Shown in pieces: positions 47,103 through 60,694 of a stretch of DNA of 64,000 bases. A program made the translations under genes and the position numbers. Every line of letters starts with the position of its first letter. Positions within the stretch are counted from its first letter, which is position 1. The notes beneath the pieces are model-generated. The model saw nothing but the letters and a program-made list of their open reading frames with translations. It was not told the DNA's origin and made no database searches. Source of the stretch: Berghia stephanieae (lineage: Eukaryota; Mollusca; Gastropoda; Nudibranchia; Aeolidiidae); assembly GCA_034508935.3 (NCBI GenBank), contig CM067445.1, forward strand, positions 24,509,837 through 24,573,836. Reading direction: 5' to 3'.

Positions 47103-49156
47103 GAATAAAAATAAAGCTATTTCTGTGACAGATGAATGAATCCTTTCGTGGCTCAATTGTTACCAAAGATTATAAGATTCATTCCACCAAAATTAAGTAA
47201 ATTCATTTTTTTAAAGAAAAAGGAAAAAGTAAAAAATAAAATCTCTTGTTCCATTTATGAAATTCCATATAATGGTTTCAACAATACAACATAAACTCAT
47301 TTAAAAAAACCTAGAATACAAATCATTGTCTACATATAATGTATCGTAAAAATACAAATCAAATGAATAAATTTATCAAATCATAACATAAATCAAACAA
47401 ACGTTTAAATTTACAGTGTTCAGTTTGAAAAGGTTAACATGAAAGAGGTAGGTTATGGGAGATATTTACCACTGGGGTATCTTAAATATCAAACAAATGA
47501 GAGTATCATATTCGTGAGTTTAATCAATAGCATACTATTATAGTTGTCAAACCTGTCAAATCCAAAACCTGAAGATTGCTTTTACGATAATATCATGGGT
47601 AAATGCATGAATTTTAAAAAAGGAAAGAAGCTATATTACATTGTCAAATAGAGTGATAAACAAAGCTTTCTTCTCATTAACATGTCACAAGAGAACATGA
47701 ATGTGACGAGCTAGAAAAAAAACGTGCATATCTCACTGGAGCATCTTATGAGCTATTGTTGAGTGATATCGAGATAGAGTACCAGTAATAGGGGCATTGA
47801 CCATGCCCATAATATCAAGACAGATAAGCTGAGCATCCTTTTGTATCAAGACCCTCGACTGTTTTTCATTGTAACTTCATGAGGTTGCTTCCTTATTTGA
47901 GGTCATTGCCAGTGCTGAGGAAAGGATCCATTAACTTATTCTTGGCCTTCATGGACGGACCGCAAAATTAGATTATTAAAGTTGTATAAAGTTAACCGTC
48001 ATAAATTTCAAAATAGACCCTTTTAAAGGCCATCATACCATCAAGATTGACTTCCCCTGTTATTTTCTGGCATTTTCTCATTTGTTTCCCTTTCATTTTT
48101 TAGAATGACAGATTCATCGACATCATGCTTATATCGACATTTTACAGCGGTCTCCATGATGTCAATATATCCGTTCTCAACTGTAATACAGTGCATGACA
48201 GAGAGATGATTTACAAGACAAAAAATATCACTCCCAAAACTCAAACTATACAATTTACTGTTGCCCTCCCAGCAAGGATATCCAGCCAGGGCCAGGACAA
48301 AACCAAGTAATCTCATTCAGATATAGGGGGACAGAAGACACAGTAAGTGCCTCCCTGCCCACTATGGGAGGTCAAGAACCCCACCTAGCACCATGGGAAA
48401 TATTAACTGAAATTGCTGAATGATGAAGAATTCTCCCTTAAAGCATTTCAACAGTCCCCGACAAAAAAAAAATATTGATTTCTAAAACAACAAATTGGGA
48501 ACAGACCTCAAATGAAAAAAAAAAAACTTTTTGAGAAAGAATTGTAGATTGACTGCCTTATTTGCACAATTTCTCAGCTCCCTGCATATTTGTTAATAGT
48601 AAAAAAACAAAAATGAATATTAAAAAACATCAGAAAAGATCAAAGTACCAACCCAAAACAGTTCTGGCCCAAAAACCTTCTTCAGGCAATAACAAAAACA
48701 AACAAACAAAAAAATATATATATATATATATTACTTAAAAACCAGATAGTCCGAAGAACGGTTTTAGGCCTGAAGTGTGCATGTTTTGTATTCTGTTCTT
48801 TTTGAAGCTGTTATATTTATTTTTGCTGATTACTTTTTACAATTCACGGCTTCTAGCGACTTAGTATCATTCTGTCAATGATGCTTCCATAGATCAGGTT
48901 ACTGTGTGATTTTTCAACAAAACAAAATATATACATTGGTGGAAGCGGTACAAAAGTTGTTGAAAGACAATTTTTTTTTTTAAAAACAAATCTTATGGTT
49001 AATCTGGGTGTCGTTTTAACATTAGCAGATCAGCATAGGTCAAAGGTTAACAACACAACAGTATGAGAAATTCGTTGCCAATAGTCATAAAAAGCTAGAA
49101 ATGTTTTTCATTTCAAAATGAATCTTGTAAGACTGTTGAATCATTTATATACCTCG
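47103..49156. other. Intergenic, X copy aside
   Basis: Besides X copy 4 (48178-48400) there is a small inverted pair near 48640-48790 (CCAAAAACCTTCTTCAGGC against GGTTTTAGGCCTGAAG) around a short (TA)n. Otherwise nothing recognised. Confidence 0.4.
48178..48400 (+). repeat. X repeat copy 4 (3' half)
   Basis: Runs from CAGTGCATGACAGAGAGATG through CACTCCCAAAACTC and CCTCCCAGCAAGG to CTATGGGAGGTCAAGAAC. It preserves the sequence at the point where DIRS entered copy 1. Confidence 0.8.
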
Positions 49157-50700
49157 GGAAAAAAAAAATAAAAAGATAAATGTCAAGACAAAAAAGAAAG
49201 TAATCCTTCAGAGCCATGAGGAAAAAAATAAAAAGATAAATGTCAATACAAAAAGAAAGTAATCCTTCAGAGCCATGAGGAAAAAAATAAAAAGATAAAT
49301 GTCAAGACAAAAAAGAAAGTAATCCTTCAGAGCCATGAGGAAAAAAATAAAAAGATAAATGTCAAGACAAAAGAAAGTAGTCCTTCAGAGCCATGAGGAA
49401 AAAAATAAAAAGATAAATGTCAAGACAAAAAAGAAAGTAATCCTTCAGAGCCATGAGGAAAAAAATAAAAAGATAAATGTCAAGACAAAAAGAAAGTAAT
49501 CCTTCAGAGCCATGAGGAAAAAAATAAAAAGATAAATGTCAAGACAAAAAGAAAGTAATCCTTCAGAGCCATGAGGAAAAAAATAAAAAGATAAATGTCA
49601 AGACAAAAAGAAAGTAGTCCTTCAGAGCCATGAGGAAAAAAATAAAAAGATAAATGACAAGACAAAAAAGAAAGTAGTCCTTCAGAGCCATGAGGAAAAA
49701 AATAAAAAGATAAATGACAAGACAAAAAAGAAAGTAATCCTTCAGAGCCATGAGGAAAAAAATAAAAAGATAAATGTCAAGACCAAAAGAAAGTAGTCCT
49801 TCAGAGCCATGAGGAAAAAAATAAAAAGATAAATGTCAAGACAAAAAGAAAGTAGTCCTTCAGAGCCATGAGGAAAAAAATAAAAAGATAAATGTCAAGA
49901 CAAAAAGAAAGTAGTCCTTCAGAGCCATGAGGAAAAAAATAAAAAGATAAATGTCAAGACAAAAAGAAAGTAGTCCTTCAGAGCCATGAGGAAAAAAATA
50001 AAAAGATAAATGTCAAGACAAAAGAAAGTAGTCCTTCAGAGCCATGAGGAAAAAAATAAAAAGATAAATGTCAAGACAAAAAGAAAGTAGTCCTTCAGAG
50101 CCATGAGGAAAAAAATAAAAAGATAAATGTCAAGACAAAAAGAAAGTAGTCCTTCAGAGCCATGAGGAAAAAAATAAAAAGATAAATGTCAAGACAAAAA
50201 GAAAGTAGTCCTTCAGAGCCATGAGGAAAAAAATAAAAAGATAAATGTCAAGACAAAAAGAAAGTAGTCCTTCAGAGCCATGAGGAAAAAAATAAAAAGA
50301 TAAATGTCAAGACAAAAGAAAGTAGTCCTTCAGAGCCATGAGGAAAAAAATAAAAAGATAAATGTCAAGACAAAAAGAAAGTAGTCCTTCAGAGCCATGA
50401 GGAAAAAAATAAAAAGATAAATGTCAAGACAAAAAAGAAAGTAATCCTTCAGAGCCATGAGGAAAAAAATAAAAAGATAAATGTCAAGACAAAAAGAAAG
50501 TAGTCCTTCAGAGCCATGAGGAAAAAAATAAAAAGATAAATGTCAAGACAAAAAGAAAGTAATCCTTCAGAGCCATGAGGAAAAAAAATAAAAGATAAAT
50601 GTCAAGACAAAAAAGAAAGTAATCCTTCAGAGCCATGAGGAAAAAAATAAAAAATAAATGTCAAGACAAAAAAGAAAGTAATCCTTCAGAGCCATGAGGA
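49157..50700. repeat. Minisatellite of 59-60-bp units (~26 copies)
   Basis: Unit: CTTCAGAGCCATGAGG, an A-rich run, AGATAAATGTCAAGAC and a short A-run. Copies differ by one or two bases (GTAATCC or GTAGTCC; five or six A; TGTCAAG or TGACAAG). Because the unit is nearly 60 bp and lacks stops in some frames, it throws up repetitive open frames on the - strand; these are not genes. Confidence 0.97.
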
Positions 50701-50839
50701 TTAATGCAAGACAGAGTTTTCCCGAGTTTCTCCATCTAGTGAAGATTGAAGTTAAACACAAAAAGTGACAAAATACTACCCAGCCACAAAATAATTACTT
50801 TACTTTTAAAAGGCAATGTTTAATGTTCTGTTATTAATG

Positions 50840-51325
50840 TTTTTAGGGGTTTCACAGCGCTTACGCCACAATTAGATCATTTCAGCGCGAGTAAAAAGGA
50901 AGAAAATGGGATAGTCAAATATTTATAGATTTGCAATTGAAAGCATGCGAGAAAAAGTAAGACAAAGGGGAATGGTTCAAATAGGAAACACATGTAGATT
51001 CCAAGAGCACACTATCAGTGTACTTAGTTTGAGATCACCAAAAAGTCTCATCCAGACACAACCACAGTATCCGGCTAAGAGTAATAAACTCAAATGTTTA
51101 AAAACCATTATATATTCAACACATAAAAGTAACAGTACATAACTGAGAGAACTATACTATACATTTGACTGTTTCCCTCCCAGTCAAGGACTCTAGCCAG
51201 GATAATAATATCTCATTCGAAGACAAAGACAGAAAGCAAGTTCGAAAACAGATATAGGGGGGTAGAAGACAGAGCAAGTGACCTCCTTGCACACAATGGG
51301 TGGTCAAGAAACTCCACCCTGTTTG
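50840..51325 (+). repeat. X repeat copy 5
   Basis: Starts TTTTTAGGGGTTTCACAGCG and runs to GGGTGGTCAAGAAACTCC. It is nearly full length and in the same orientation as the others. Confidence 0.8.
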
Positions 51326-52663
51326 GACACATTTTTAAAAATAAGATAAATACAAATATGAGTTTTGAAAAATTCATGGATTGTCTGCTTGTCCTTAATA
51401 CAACTCATTTAACATATAGACGATATTTGTGCACCTTGTAAATAAACAGATCTTGCATGCATTACAATACAAAAATTATAAAAAGAAATAAGATAATTGA
51501 TTTTAGTAATTGAAAATGATGCTTGGCAAAAACGGCCGCCTCAATAAAACTTTGATTACTCGGGACTATTTTGATTTGGCACTGAGATTAAAATATGAAA
51601 ATGAAAAAAAAGAAACAAAACAAAAAGTGAACTCTTAAATAGAATTGGAAAAAAATTGTTGATGTCATAGAATATTTGAAATTTTTACGATTGTTTATTT
51701 GTTTTGTATTTGTAGTATTTTGTTTCCAATCTGAGACATACGATAAATTAAATTATTTTAGCAAACTAGTTCGCTGCCTATTGTTTTGGTTCTAGTCATA
51801 TCAGCAACTAGAGGTACTTGCAATATTTTGGGTCACTGAAGAAGACAGAGGGCTATTTCAGTCAATCTGTGTTTATCACGAGACTACCTGTTGTACATAA
51901 TCACCAGGATTACTTTGATGGTTTCCAATAAACATCATAAATAAATGACCAGAGAGAAAATCATGTAAAATATTTATATTTTGTCCCAAAGATAACATGA
52001 ACTCACATTTGACTGCTGTCCTCTCAGCAAATGATCCACGTCAGGATATGGGTAAAACAATGTTATCGCACTCCAGAAAAAGATACAGAGGAGTGTAGGG
52101 ATCATATCAGTAATGGCAACCAACTACCAACATTATATTGTCTAAATTGAAGTCTACAACAACATTTTAGTGTGTAAGTTTTACTTTTCATTTGAATGGT
52201 CGTATTAACTACATACATTTTTTTTTTTTCCTAAGAAGTACAGTTATGGCGTATGTCTCAGATTGGAAACACAAAGTCTCGAAATAATTTGAGGAAAAAA
52301 TCTGTAAAAAATATAAGAATATGTTTGACATATGAATATGGTATAAAAGTCAAATTTTGTGAAAATTTTGGACTACAAATAAAAATATCTCAAAATTTTC
52401 TATTGCCAAAAAATTATTTTTTAAATAGTACTATTGTTCTTGGTGTACAACTTAATTCAGCTCTGTATTTTACTCTTAATCCTTTATATCAACAAAAATT
52501 CCATGGTGAAAAATTAATTCTATAGAATGGCTTTAATTTTCTAAAGCTGAAGACAGTGTCTTCAGATGGGTTGATTAGGGCACACCATTCGTTAATAATT
52601 AAGCAAAACTACTCCGTTAATCTCAAACTTTGTTATCCACATTTCTAAATTTACCACATTATC
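51326..52663. other. RNF207 3' flank
   Basis: AT-rich. No clear polyadenylation signal choice for RNF207; an AATAAA on the - strand lies near 51691-51700. X copy 6 lies within. Confidence 0.35.
51990..52125 (+). repeat. X repeat copy 6 (degraded, partial)
   Basis: TTTGACTGCTGTCCTCTCAG followed by an Arg/Lys-type AAAAAGATACAGAGG stretch, resembling the last third of the family. Confidence 0.5.
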
Positions 52664-53423
52664 TTACAACAAGGTGGACTGTTCAACAATGGCACACAAG
52701 ACAGGAGAAGAGGAAACATCTATTGAGTTGGTAATGACAACAATGGGTTCAATTTTCTTCACATTTTCAATGTCTTTGAGGAGATTTCTACGAGCCTCTG
52801 CATCGATATCCGAAGAAGAAGAGGGTGGGGACAGTATTTTTTCAACAGGATTACCAGCACTGGTGACACTGCTTGCGCTTCCCTTTCTAGAGAGTTTCTT
52901 GTCACCATTTTGCTTTTCTGCAAAGACAGTCTCCTCTTTTTTACAGTCTTGACTAGAAGAATATGCGATGGGTTTTTTATCGACCGGATTCGTTGTTGAT
53001 ACCTTCCTTGTACCACATGAATCAACTGCCCCTTTTGTTGTGACCTTGACATAGTCCTCAATATTTTGATTAATGTTGCTCTTATTCAACTGTGCAGTCA
53101 AACTTGCCTGCAGAGTACTATTAGGGCTTAAATGAGCACTACTTGTGGCACCGGTAAGAGGCAGGTTCAAGGTCAAACCTTCGTTGGAATTTATATCTAA
53201 CTCATCTGGAAGACACGGGCCAGAAGTGATTAACGACTCAGAATTCGTTGTGGTCGAAGACAAAGGAGCATCTTTTACTTTTCTTCTCCTCTCTCCTTTT
53301 TTATCCCTGAGGGACGGGTCACGTAAAAGACATTTAGTTTTGATTAACTGGTCATCCAATGGATTTATTCGATTTGATAGAATTGTCTGCCTCTCTTCCT
53401 CAGCATCTCTTATGGCATCCACT
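52664..53423 (-). CDS. RNF207: RNF207 terminal exon, Ser-rich tail
   Basis: Begins VDAIRDAEEERQTILSNRIN and continues as a charged, Ser/Thr-rich tail with a basic patch (DKKGERRRKVK), ending CAIVEQSTLL with TAA at 52664-52666. Acceptor gttttcag. Low-complexity tails of this kind diverge fast, so similarity is not expected. Confidence 0.85.
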
Positions 53424-56400
53424 CTGAAAACCATAAAAATAATGTATGTTTATATTATCTTTACATCATATATCAACTTAAGTAATGAAGCTATTAACAA
53501 GAGTAAAAGACTGATGTGATTTGAAAACATCATAAACAAAAAGACAATGATCTAAATTATTTTGAAATTGCTTTTTATAAGATCAAGATCAAATTCTTTA
53601 AAACTTGTGAACTTTTCCAATGCTTAAACTGCTGAACAATGTCCCTACCACCAGGGGCAATATACTGGCACTCTGCAGCCTGGCCATATTTACTTAAATT
53701 ATCACTAGAATATATCAATAACCCAGGAATAATTTTACTGAATTCTTTCTTTGTATATAAATCAATTTATAAATTTAAAATACTGACCTATGTTTGATAT
53801 TTTTCAATTTTCTAACCTAAATTCATCGGTGATAAAAATATCTCACCTCTGTTTGCTGTCAGGCTGGACAGCATTAATTTCATCCAATAGAGAAACCATT
53901 TGCTGTTCTTGTTCTGCATGCTGGCATTGTTGGCCGAGCCTGTGAAAACAGATAAAGAAAACAAATTAGCAAAGGAAAACTAAGTAGCAGCTGAGCTAAA
54001 ATATAGTAAACCTGCATTTTTTTTAAAAACGTTTTTTTTTTCTCCAAATTTAGGTACTTTAATGGACAATCCGTAAGAAAGATTAACTTGGGTTTTCAGA
54101 CCATAAAAAAAAACTTAGTGAAAACTGAATAACTTAATTAAAGAAATTTTCAACAAAAGTATGTTGTGTTTTTTTTCTATACTGGTGGCTTATGATAAAA
54201 AAAATTCATCCACGGAAAAGAGCTGATCTTAACATAATGAGAAAAAGATGACAAAACTCAAAGTTTAAAAATTTGAACAAATAAAAAAAAAAAATAGGAG
54301 AAAAAAAAAGAAAAATTACATCCTTGTTATTGATAACCTTAATGTACTATACATGTTTTTGTTTAAGATAACTATTTTGGATTGAAGTAATGATTTCTTC
54401 TTTTAATAATTTTGAATAAGTAAACAAACTGATATGAATACTCTTGAATTTGACGGAGCATCAGAATGTCAACATTATTGCAATGCAATAATATGGTTCA
54501 AGACCCTTAACTGCGGTTGGTTCAACACAATTTATAATATAGCCTTTTAACTTGAAATCGACTGTAGGAAACCAATATAGCTTTGGACACAAAATCCTGA
54601 GATTCCCCATCAGGAGCAATTGGCTGCTAAAGTATCAATAATAAAAAAACAAAAACATACTTTGGAGCCAATCGTTCTGTAACAGCTGCTATTGAAGACA
54701 CAAATGAGGACAATTGTGATATGATCATACGAAGATGCTGACTCTCGTTCTTTAACCTCATGACATCCTGAAGCTGAGCTGTAAAAATAATTGAAACAAA
54801 GTTGATACAGTGATCTATGAAAATCAAATATTTACATACTACTATATAGCTTAACATTTAGCTAATTCAATATCTTACATCATCACTTTCCTTTGATATT
54901 GAGAGAGTTGTCTCTAAAGAAAACAGCAACCCCTATTAAAGCAACAAAATATCAAAATGAAATTACTAAATAATTTTAATGCTTCAAAGGTGTGTGAACA
55001 ATCCAACCACAAACAAAACTGCACCATCGTGCATCAATATAAGCAAAGAGCTTTTTCTGTTCCCATTCCTCTTGAGCAAGTTTTTATTTTTTTCTTGAAT
55101 ATTAATGCTATCATCTCTGTCCCTTCAAAACTAATTTTTCTTGTGAAATTCATTTCAATTTCATTCGCCAAGGATGAACGGTTCAAATAACACACTCAAA
55201 CTCACCTTGATACAAATCCTGCTCGTTGTGTATTCTGTCTAAACTCTCTTCCCAGTGCTAAGAAAAATAAATGAAATCTAGTTATGAATTTATCAATTCT
55301 ACAATCAAGCAAAAACAGACAATTTACCATCAAAAGATCCTAAATTCATATTGGTACTTTATTCTCACTTAGGCACATTGATGGAAACACACTTGCATGG
55401 TCATTCGACAAATTGAGTGATTAGTAGCCCCCGATAGGTGCATTTCAATAAATTCATTTTGACAAATTTCGTTTCAATGTCTAGAGAAATCGCCTATGCA
55501 GATGATGTCGATTTTATTGGATCAACACCAGCAAATATAGACATCATACAAAATACCCTCATGAAATATAACCTCCAAGTCAATGCCAATAAAATCGAAT
55601 TTACAACAATATCGAGGAACAAAGAGGAATGGAAAAGAACAAAGAAAGTCGGCTCACTAATTGGAGACACCGAGGATGTACAAAGAAGAAAACAGCTATC
55701 AAACGCCGCACTCAGTAAACTCACCAATGTATGGATTAGAGGTGACAAAATAAAGAGAAAAACCAAACTGAAACTGTACCATGCTCTTGTAAAACCGGTA
55801 CTTCTGTATAACTGCGGCACTTGGGCGTTGACAAAATCCGAAGAAGAACATCTGGATGCCTTCCATCGCACACAGCTAAGAAGGGTACTGGACATCAAAT
55901 ACCCCAAAAAGATCTCAAATGAATCACTCTATAAGATCACAAAAGAAAGACCAATCTCCCTTGACATTTTACAACAACGATGGCAACTTTTCGGTCACAT
56001 ACTACGCAGGGACAAAAACATACCAGCAAACCAAGCCATGTCGGGATACTTCCAAAAACATGCGAACCTTTTCAGAGGAAGACCGATCACAACACTCCCT
56101 GTGATCCTAAACAAAAACCTCACAACACTTGGACAAAGCATTAGTCTCATAACGGCAGGGGACCTTGAAAATCTGAGAACCCTAGCAGAGGACCGGCAAT
56201 ATTGGAGACACCTCACACAGGAAATACTGGAAACAGCCAAGGCGACCCGATCTTTCGGTCGAGACGCGAAAGGCATCTAAGTCAAGTAAGTCATGTCTTA
56301 AAATTTGACCAAACTAGAATCATTCCAACACTATGCTTTAAAGAAAAAATGTTAATCATAGTGTGAGAAAATGGACTAATGTAGAGAACAGTGAAAAAAT

Positions 56401-59400
56401 ACTCAGATAACAAGAAAAGAAAACAATATGAATAAAAAAGTTACCAAATTTCACTAACTACTTTTTGCTTTAATTAGATGGAAAATCAAGCAATTAAAAC
56501 TTGGGGGTGGGGGGGGGGGTTAAATTACATAATGATTTTCTTTTTAAAGTCTAAAATATTGTTTACACTATTAGCCACATGATATCCTCCACATTGAACA
56601 AAGAAAAGCAGATCACCTTTCCCAATGCTGGTGATTTATTTTCCAGGGTGGTGTAATGTGAATCCAACTGGTTTTGAATCAATTCAATTCGCTCACTCAG
56701 TTCCATCACTTCATTTTTCTTTGCCAGGCAGCGACGCATTGTCATGTCCCTTTGAAGTTCCTGGCAATGTGTCTTCATTTGATCAAACCTGTGCATCAAG
56801 TCCTATAAGAAGGGAATGGAAAATGATAATTGTATGTATGTTGCATGGTCTGTGAAGTGATAGTTGAAAAATATATCAAACTCTGAACCATTATGTCTTT
56901 GGGTAAGGGACATTATACACATAACTCCACTCAATTTGGGTGAGAATGAGAATCTGGCTGATGTCTGAAGGGTGTTGTAAGTGTGTTTTTACCAAAAAGG
57001 GTTTTCAACAGGCAAATTGGATTGTATGGAATGGAAAGTTGGTATTGCTGAGTAGTTGTGCAAAATTGTGATTAAAAAAATGAGCATGGTGAAACTAATT
57101 AAAAAGCATCAGAGAAATATGCAAGCACACATATTGTACATGCATAAAGTATTCAGGAAATGTAAGGATTCAATGTAAAATTTCATAAATCATCAAAAGG
57201 TGTTGCCCTTTAAACAAACTCCTGGAAAAATTTGAAGGAAAATGTCCATAATAACTAACTTAGTACGGAGAAGGGAGGGGAGTTACTGGTTTGTGAACAC
57301 TATTAAATCTTTTGGATTCACACGACGTAAACACGCTCTGCACAAGAAAATCGGGGGGAGGGGGAGGATGTGGGTTTATTAGGCCCTCATATGTCAATAT
57401 TTATAACAATGCAATTACATTATGCATTGTTGCCTATATCTCATGATTCAATTTTATCAATGTTACATTCATATATCAATAATGTCCAAAATGTTAAATT
57501 CTAAGCACTACATTTGATTAGGGTTACATACAGTCTTTGCTTCGTACCCTAAAGGTACCGAGTTCGACTACCCGCCTCGTTGTGCGGCCTTGAGCAAGTC
57601 ACCTCGCCCTAGCTCACTTTGCAGTGTTGCACTATGGCTGATGCCTGGGTTATTCCAGTATTCTCTTGGAATCATCCATCATAATCACATAAAGCACAGC
57701 TGGTCAGGAACACTGAATTGGAAAGGGTGTGACTTTAATAGGATATATATGATATTTACTTACTTATCCAAACCGGCTAACTACTGGGTGTTTTAGTCCT
57801 GCGCATATATTGTAAATGAATAAAAAAAATTCAACTACAGCTTACCCTAAATCTAGTTCTAAGTTTGACAGGATAAGGAAATGAATGCAAATTGCCCAGA
57901 ATTTTGAAATGTTAACAACATTATCATTTATTCTGCTACCAAACTCAGAACCTAATGAACAACACTGTCTTACCCTATGAGCATTTTCAAATTCACGACA
58001 GTGCTCAGCAAAGGATCCCTTGGCATCAATGAATTTGACTTTGGCTCCATTCAGACCATTGGTGCGTCTTGTTGGTGTGGGTTTCTGGATGGCTGGACTA
58101 CTGGGTGTTGATGTAGCAGTCGTTACACTAAAAGGATACCAAAAGAGGATAGTAGTAATATGAACAGTTGTAGCCTACTTTACAGAAAATTAAACAGACT
58201 ACAATATGTAATGTATTGGTCAACAATTATCGCACTAAGAATTCAGATACGTGACTTTTCTTTTAATTCACACAAAACAGCACAGAGGAATCATTAGAAA
58301 ATTGTGAATCAGACTTTAATAGAACTCAATACTTTGCCGAAAAGAAAATGAATCTGTATATACAGCAATTTATCAACTTGTCAATATATATATATAACTT
58401 GTCAAACAATATATTAAACATTTTATTCCTCATTAATCTAGTAGACAAGAGTAAGTTTCATCATACTAATCATACTATTATTAGTTTCTGCATTGATATT
58501 AAAATAGTACTATAAACTGGAAATAGTTTTAAGAGCATGCACAAAGTTTGTTTTGGATTCAATTGTGATAACGTGTTTAGAGATAATGACATGAAAAAAC
58601 TTTTAAAATTAGCAATGAGGTGCCAACATGGCCAATGTGACACTAATACTGATTTTAAAAATTACAACCCTTCCGCCTTCCATTCCATGAAGGAATATAG
58701 ATAATCCATCAACCACTCAGCCACTTCGCCCCCTGATAAAGCAAGTTAAAATGAAGAGATCTAATCAAAAACATATTCAGAAATAGACCTTACTCTTTTC
58801 TTTCCATCAAAAACATGTGATGAGTGAATTAAACCATGAATTTTTGTTGATATCATACATTTATCAACCCATTCAATGAAGCACCACAACTATAGCTCTC
58901 CTGGTGAAAACGATTAAGTCTGCAGCTGTGACTTAATAAATAATGACAGAAATTATGATTTTAAAGAAAATCACATCACCACAAGTAGCTTGATATTTCC
59001 ATAGGGAAAAGACACCATCAGCTCATTTTGTATGTAGAACATAATATGCTTGTTATTGAATACTATTGCAAACCTGTTAGAAGTTGTAGTTGAAGACTTT
59101 AAAGCAGACCTTTGAACGGGGACGTGTAACAAAGGTTCCATACTCCTGAGGATAGAATCAATTTCAAACATGGATGATACTTCTATTTATATCATTTTAA
59201 ATTTTATTTAAATTTTACTTTCGGATTAAGAAATAAATTTACATGCAATTGCAACGTGAAAAAGAGAGAGACGAAACAAAGAACAAAACAAAACAAAATT
59301 GAAAAAAAAAATAAAAAAAATATATATATATGAGGAAGGTGACCTAAAATTAGGACCATACTCCATGCAATATATATTTTCACATCTTATAACACTTGTG

Positions 59401-60648
59401 TATACTAATTATGTTCATGGGGTTGTTTTATGTTTTCGTATTTTTAAGCAATTGCATCACATTCAAGTCATATCAGCATAAAATAAAAGAAATTGATGGT
59501 ACAGTCAAAAGATTACATATATAATACAGTTGAAAGAGGTCTATTTCAATCGAAAAAGATTCCAAGAGAAATCTATTAATAATGTGTCCAATTTAAGACC
59601 ATCTAAGATCTCACTAAGAGGGATACACTGAAATTCCTTCATTTATTAAAAACTTAAAAAGGAGAACAGCTTATAAAAGAAAGATGATTTAGAGGCGGGG
59701 GGTAAGGATATCAAATATTAGAAAAGCAATGCAGTTGTGACAGTTTCTTTCTCAGCTAAGAATCCCAAAAAGGGTGAAGTGTACACCAAGTAATCTGAGC
59801 CCAGTACAATGACATAAAGGAACATGGAAAGGAGATAAGGGAATATTAGACGTACACAGAAAAAGAGTGACCTCCCTGGGTACACTATGGGAAGTCAAAA
59901 GATCCCATTAAATGTTCAAGGGTGGGAAGAGAGGAAATGTGAGAAAAGAAAGCTGTTGCTTCGTATAATTTTGGAAGTTGATAGAAAGCGATACATAATG
60001 GGCAAACTATCAACTCTCTGAGGAAATAAATGCTTCTAAAACGATTCATAATGGGCAAACTATCAACTCTCTGAGGAAATAAATGCTTCTAATCTCAACA
60101 ATGTAAAATATAAACACCCCTGAACTCTATGTTAATGGGAAACAGTTAAAAAGCAAAAATGAAAAGTTCCATTTACTTGAAAAACTCAGTTTTATGAGAT
60201 GTGTCAATCTGGCCACTTTGAGTTGGATGAAGAGGGTGTTGCTTTTGAACAATAGATTTGAGACGCTCCATCAATACCTTGGGAGAAATCAAAAACAACA
60301 TTGTGATAAAATAAGAGTATTCGTGTTTTAAGCAGTAAAAATATGACAGCAACGAGAACTTATAATCATGATTATAGGTAAAGGAAGTAAATAGATACTA
60401 AAGGTGGATTGTTGACGGTCGATCCTCACAACAGTTTTGAAAAGGTAATTTTTATATAAATACATTCCAATTTATGAAAACTGTTAATTACCTTTTAACT
60501 AATACCTGCCAACCCCTACTGAGAAAAAAAATAGGAGCAAGCTAAAAAAAAAGAGGAGTCCGTGAAAAAAATTGGAGTTAAACCTAAAGTGTAAATGCTA
60601 GTACTACTACTACTTCTACTACTAAACTACAATGACTACTTACTACTA

Positions 60649-60694
<46 letters not shown>

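Noticed and set aside
49504-49751. Repetitive hydrophobic frames on - (membrane-like repeats)
   Set aside because: They are the 59-bp minisatellite translated; frame changes wherever unit length changes.
49157-50700. CRISPR-like array
   Set aside because: The whole 59-bp unit repeats with no unique spacers, and the DNA is eukaryotic.
55494-55907. 137-codon frame on - in the RNF207 intron
   Set aside because: Antisense of the LINE RT fragment, and not in phase with RNF207 exons.
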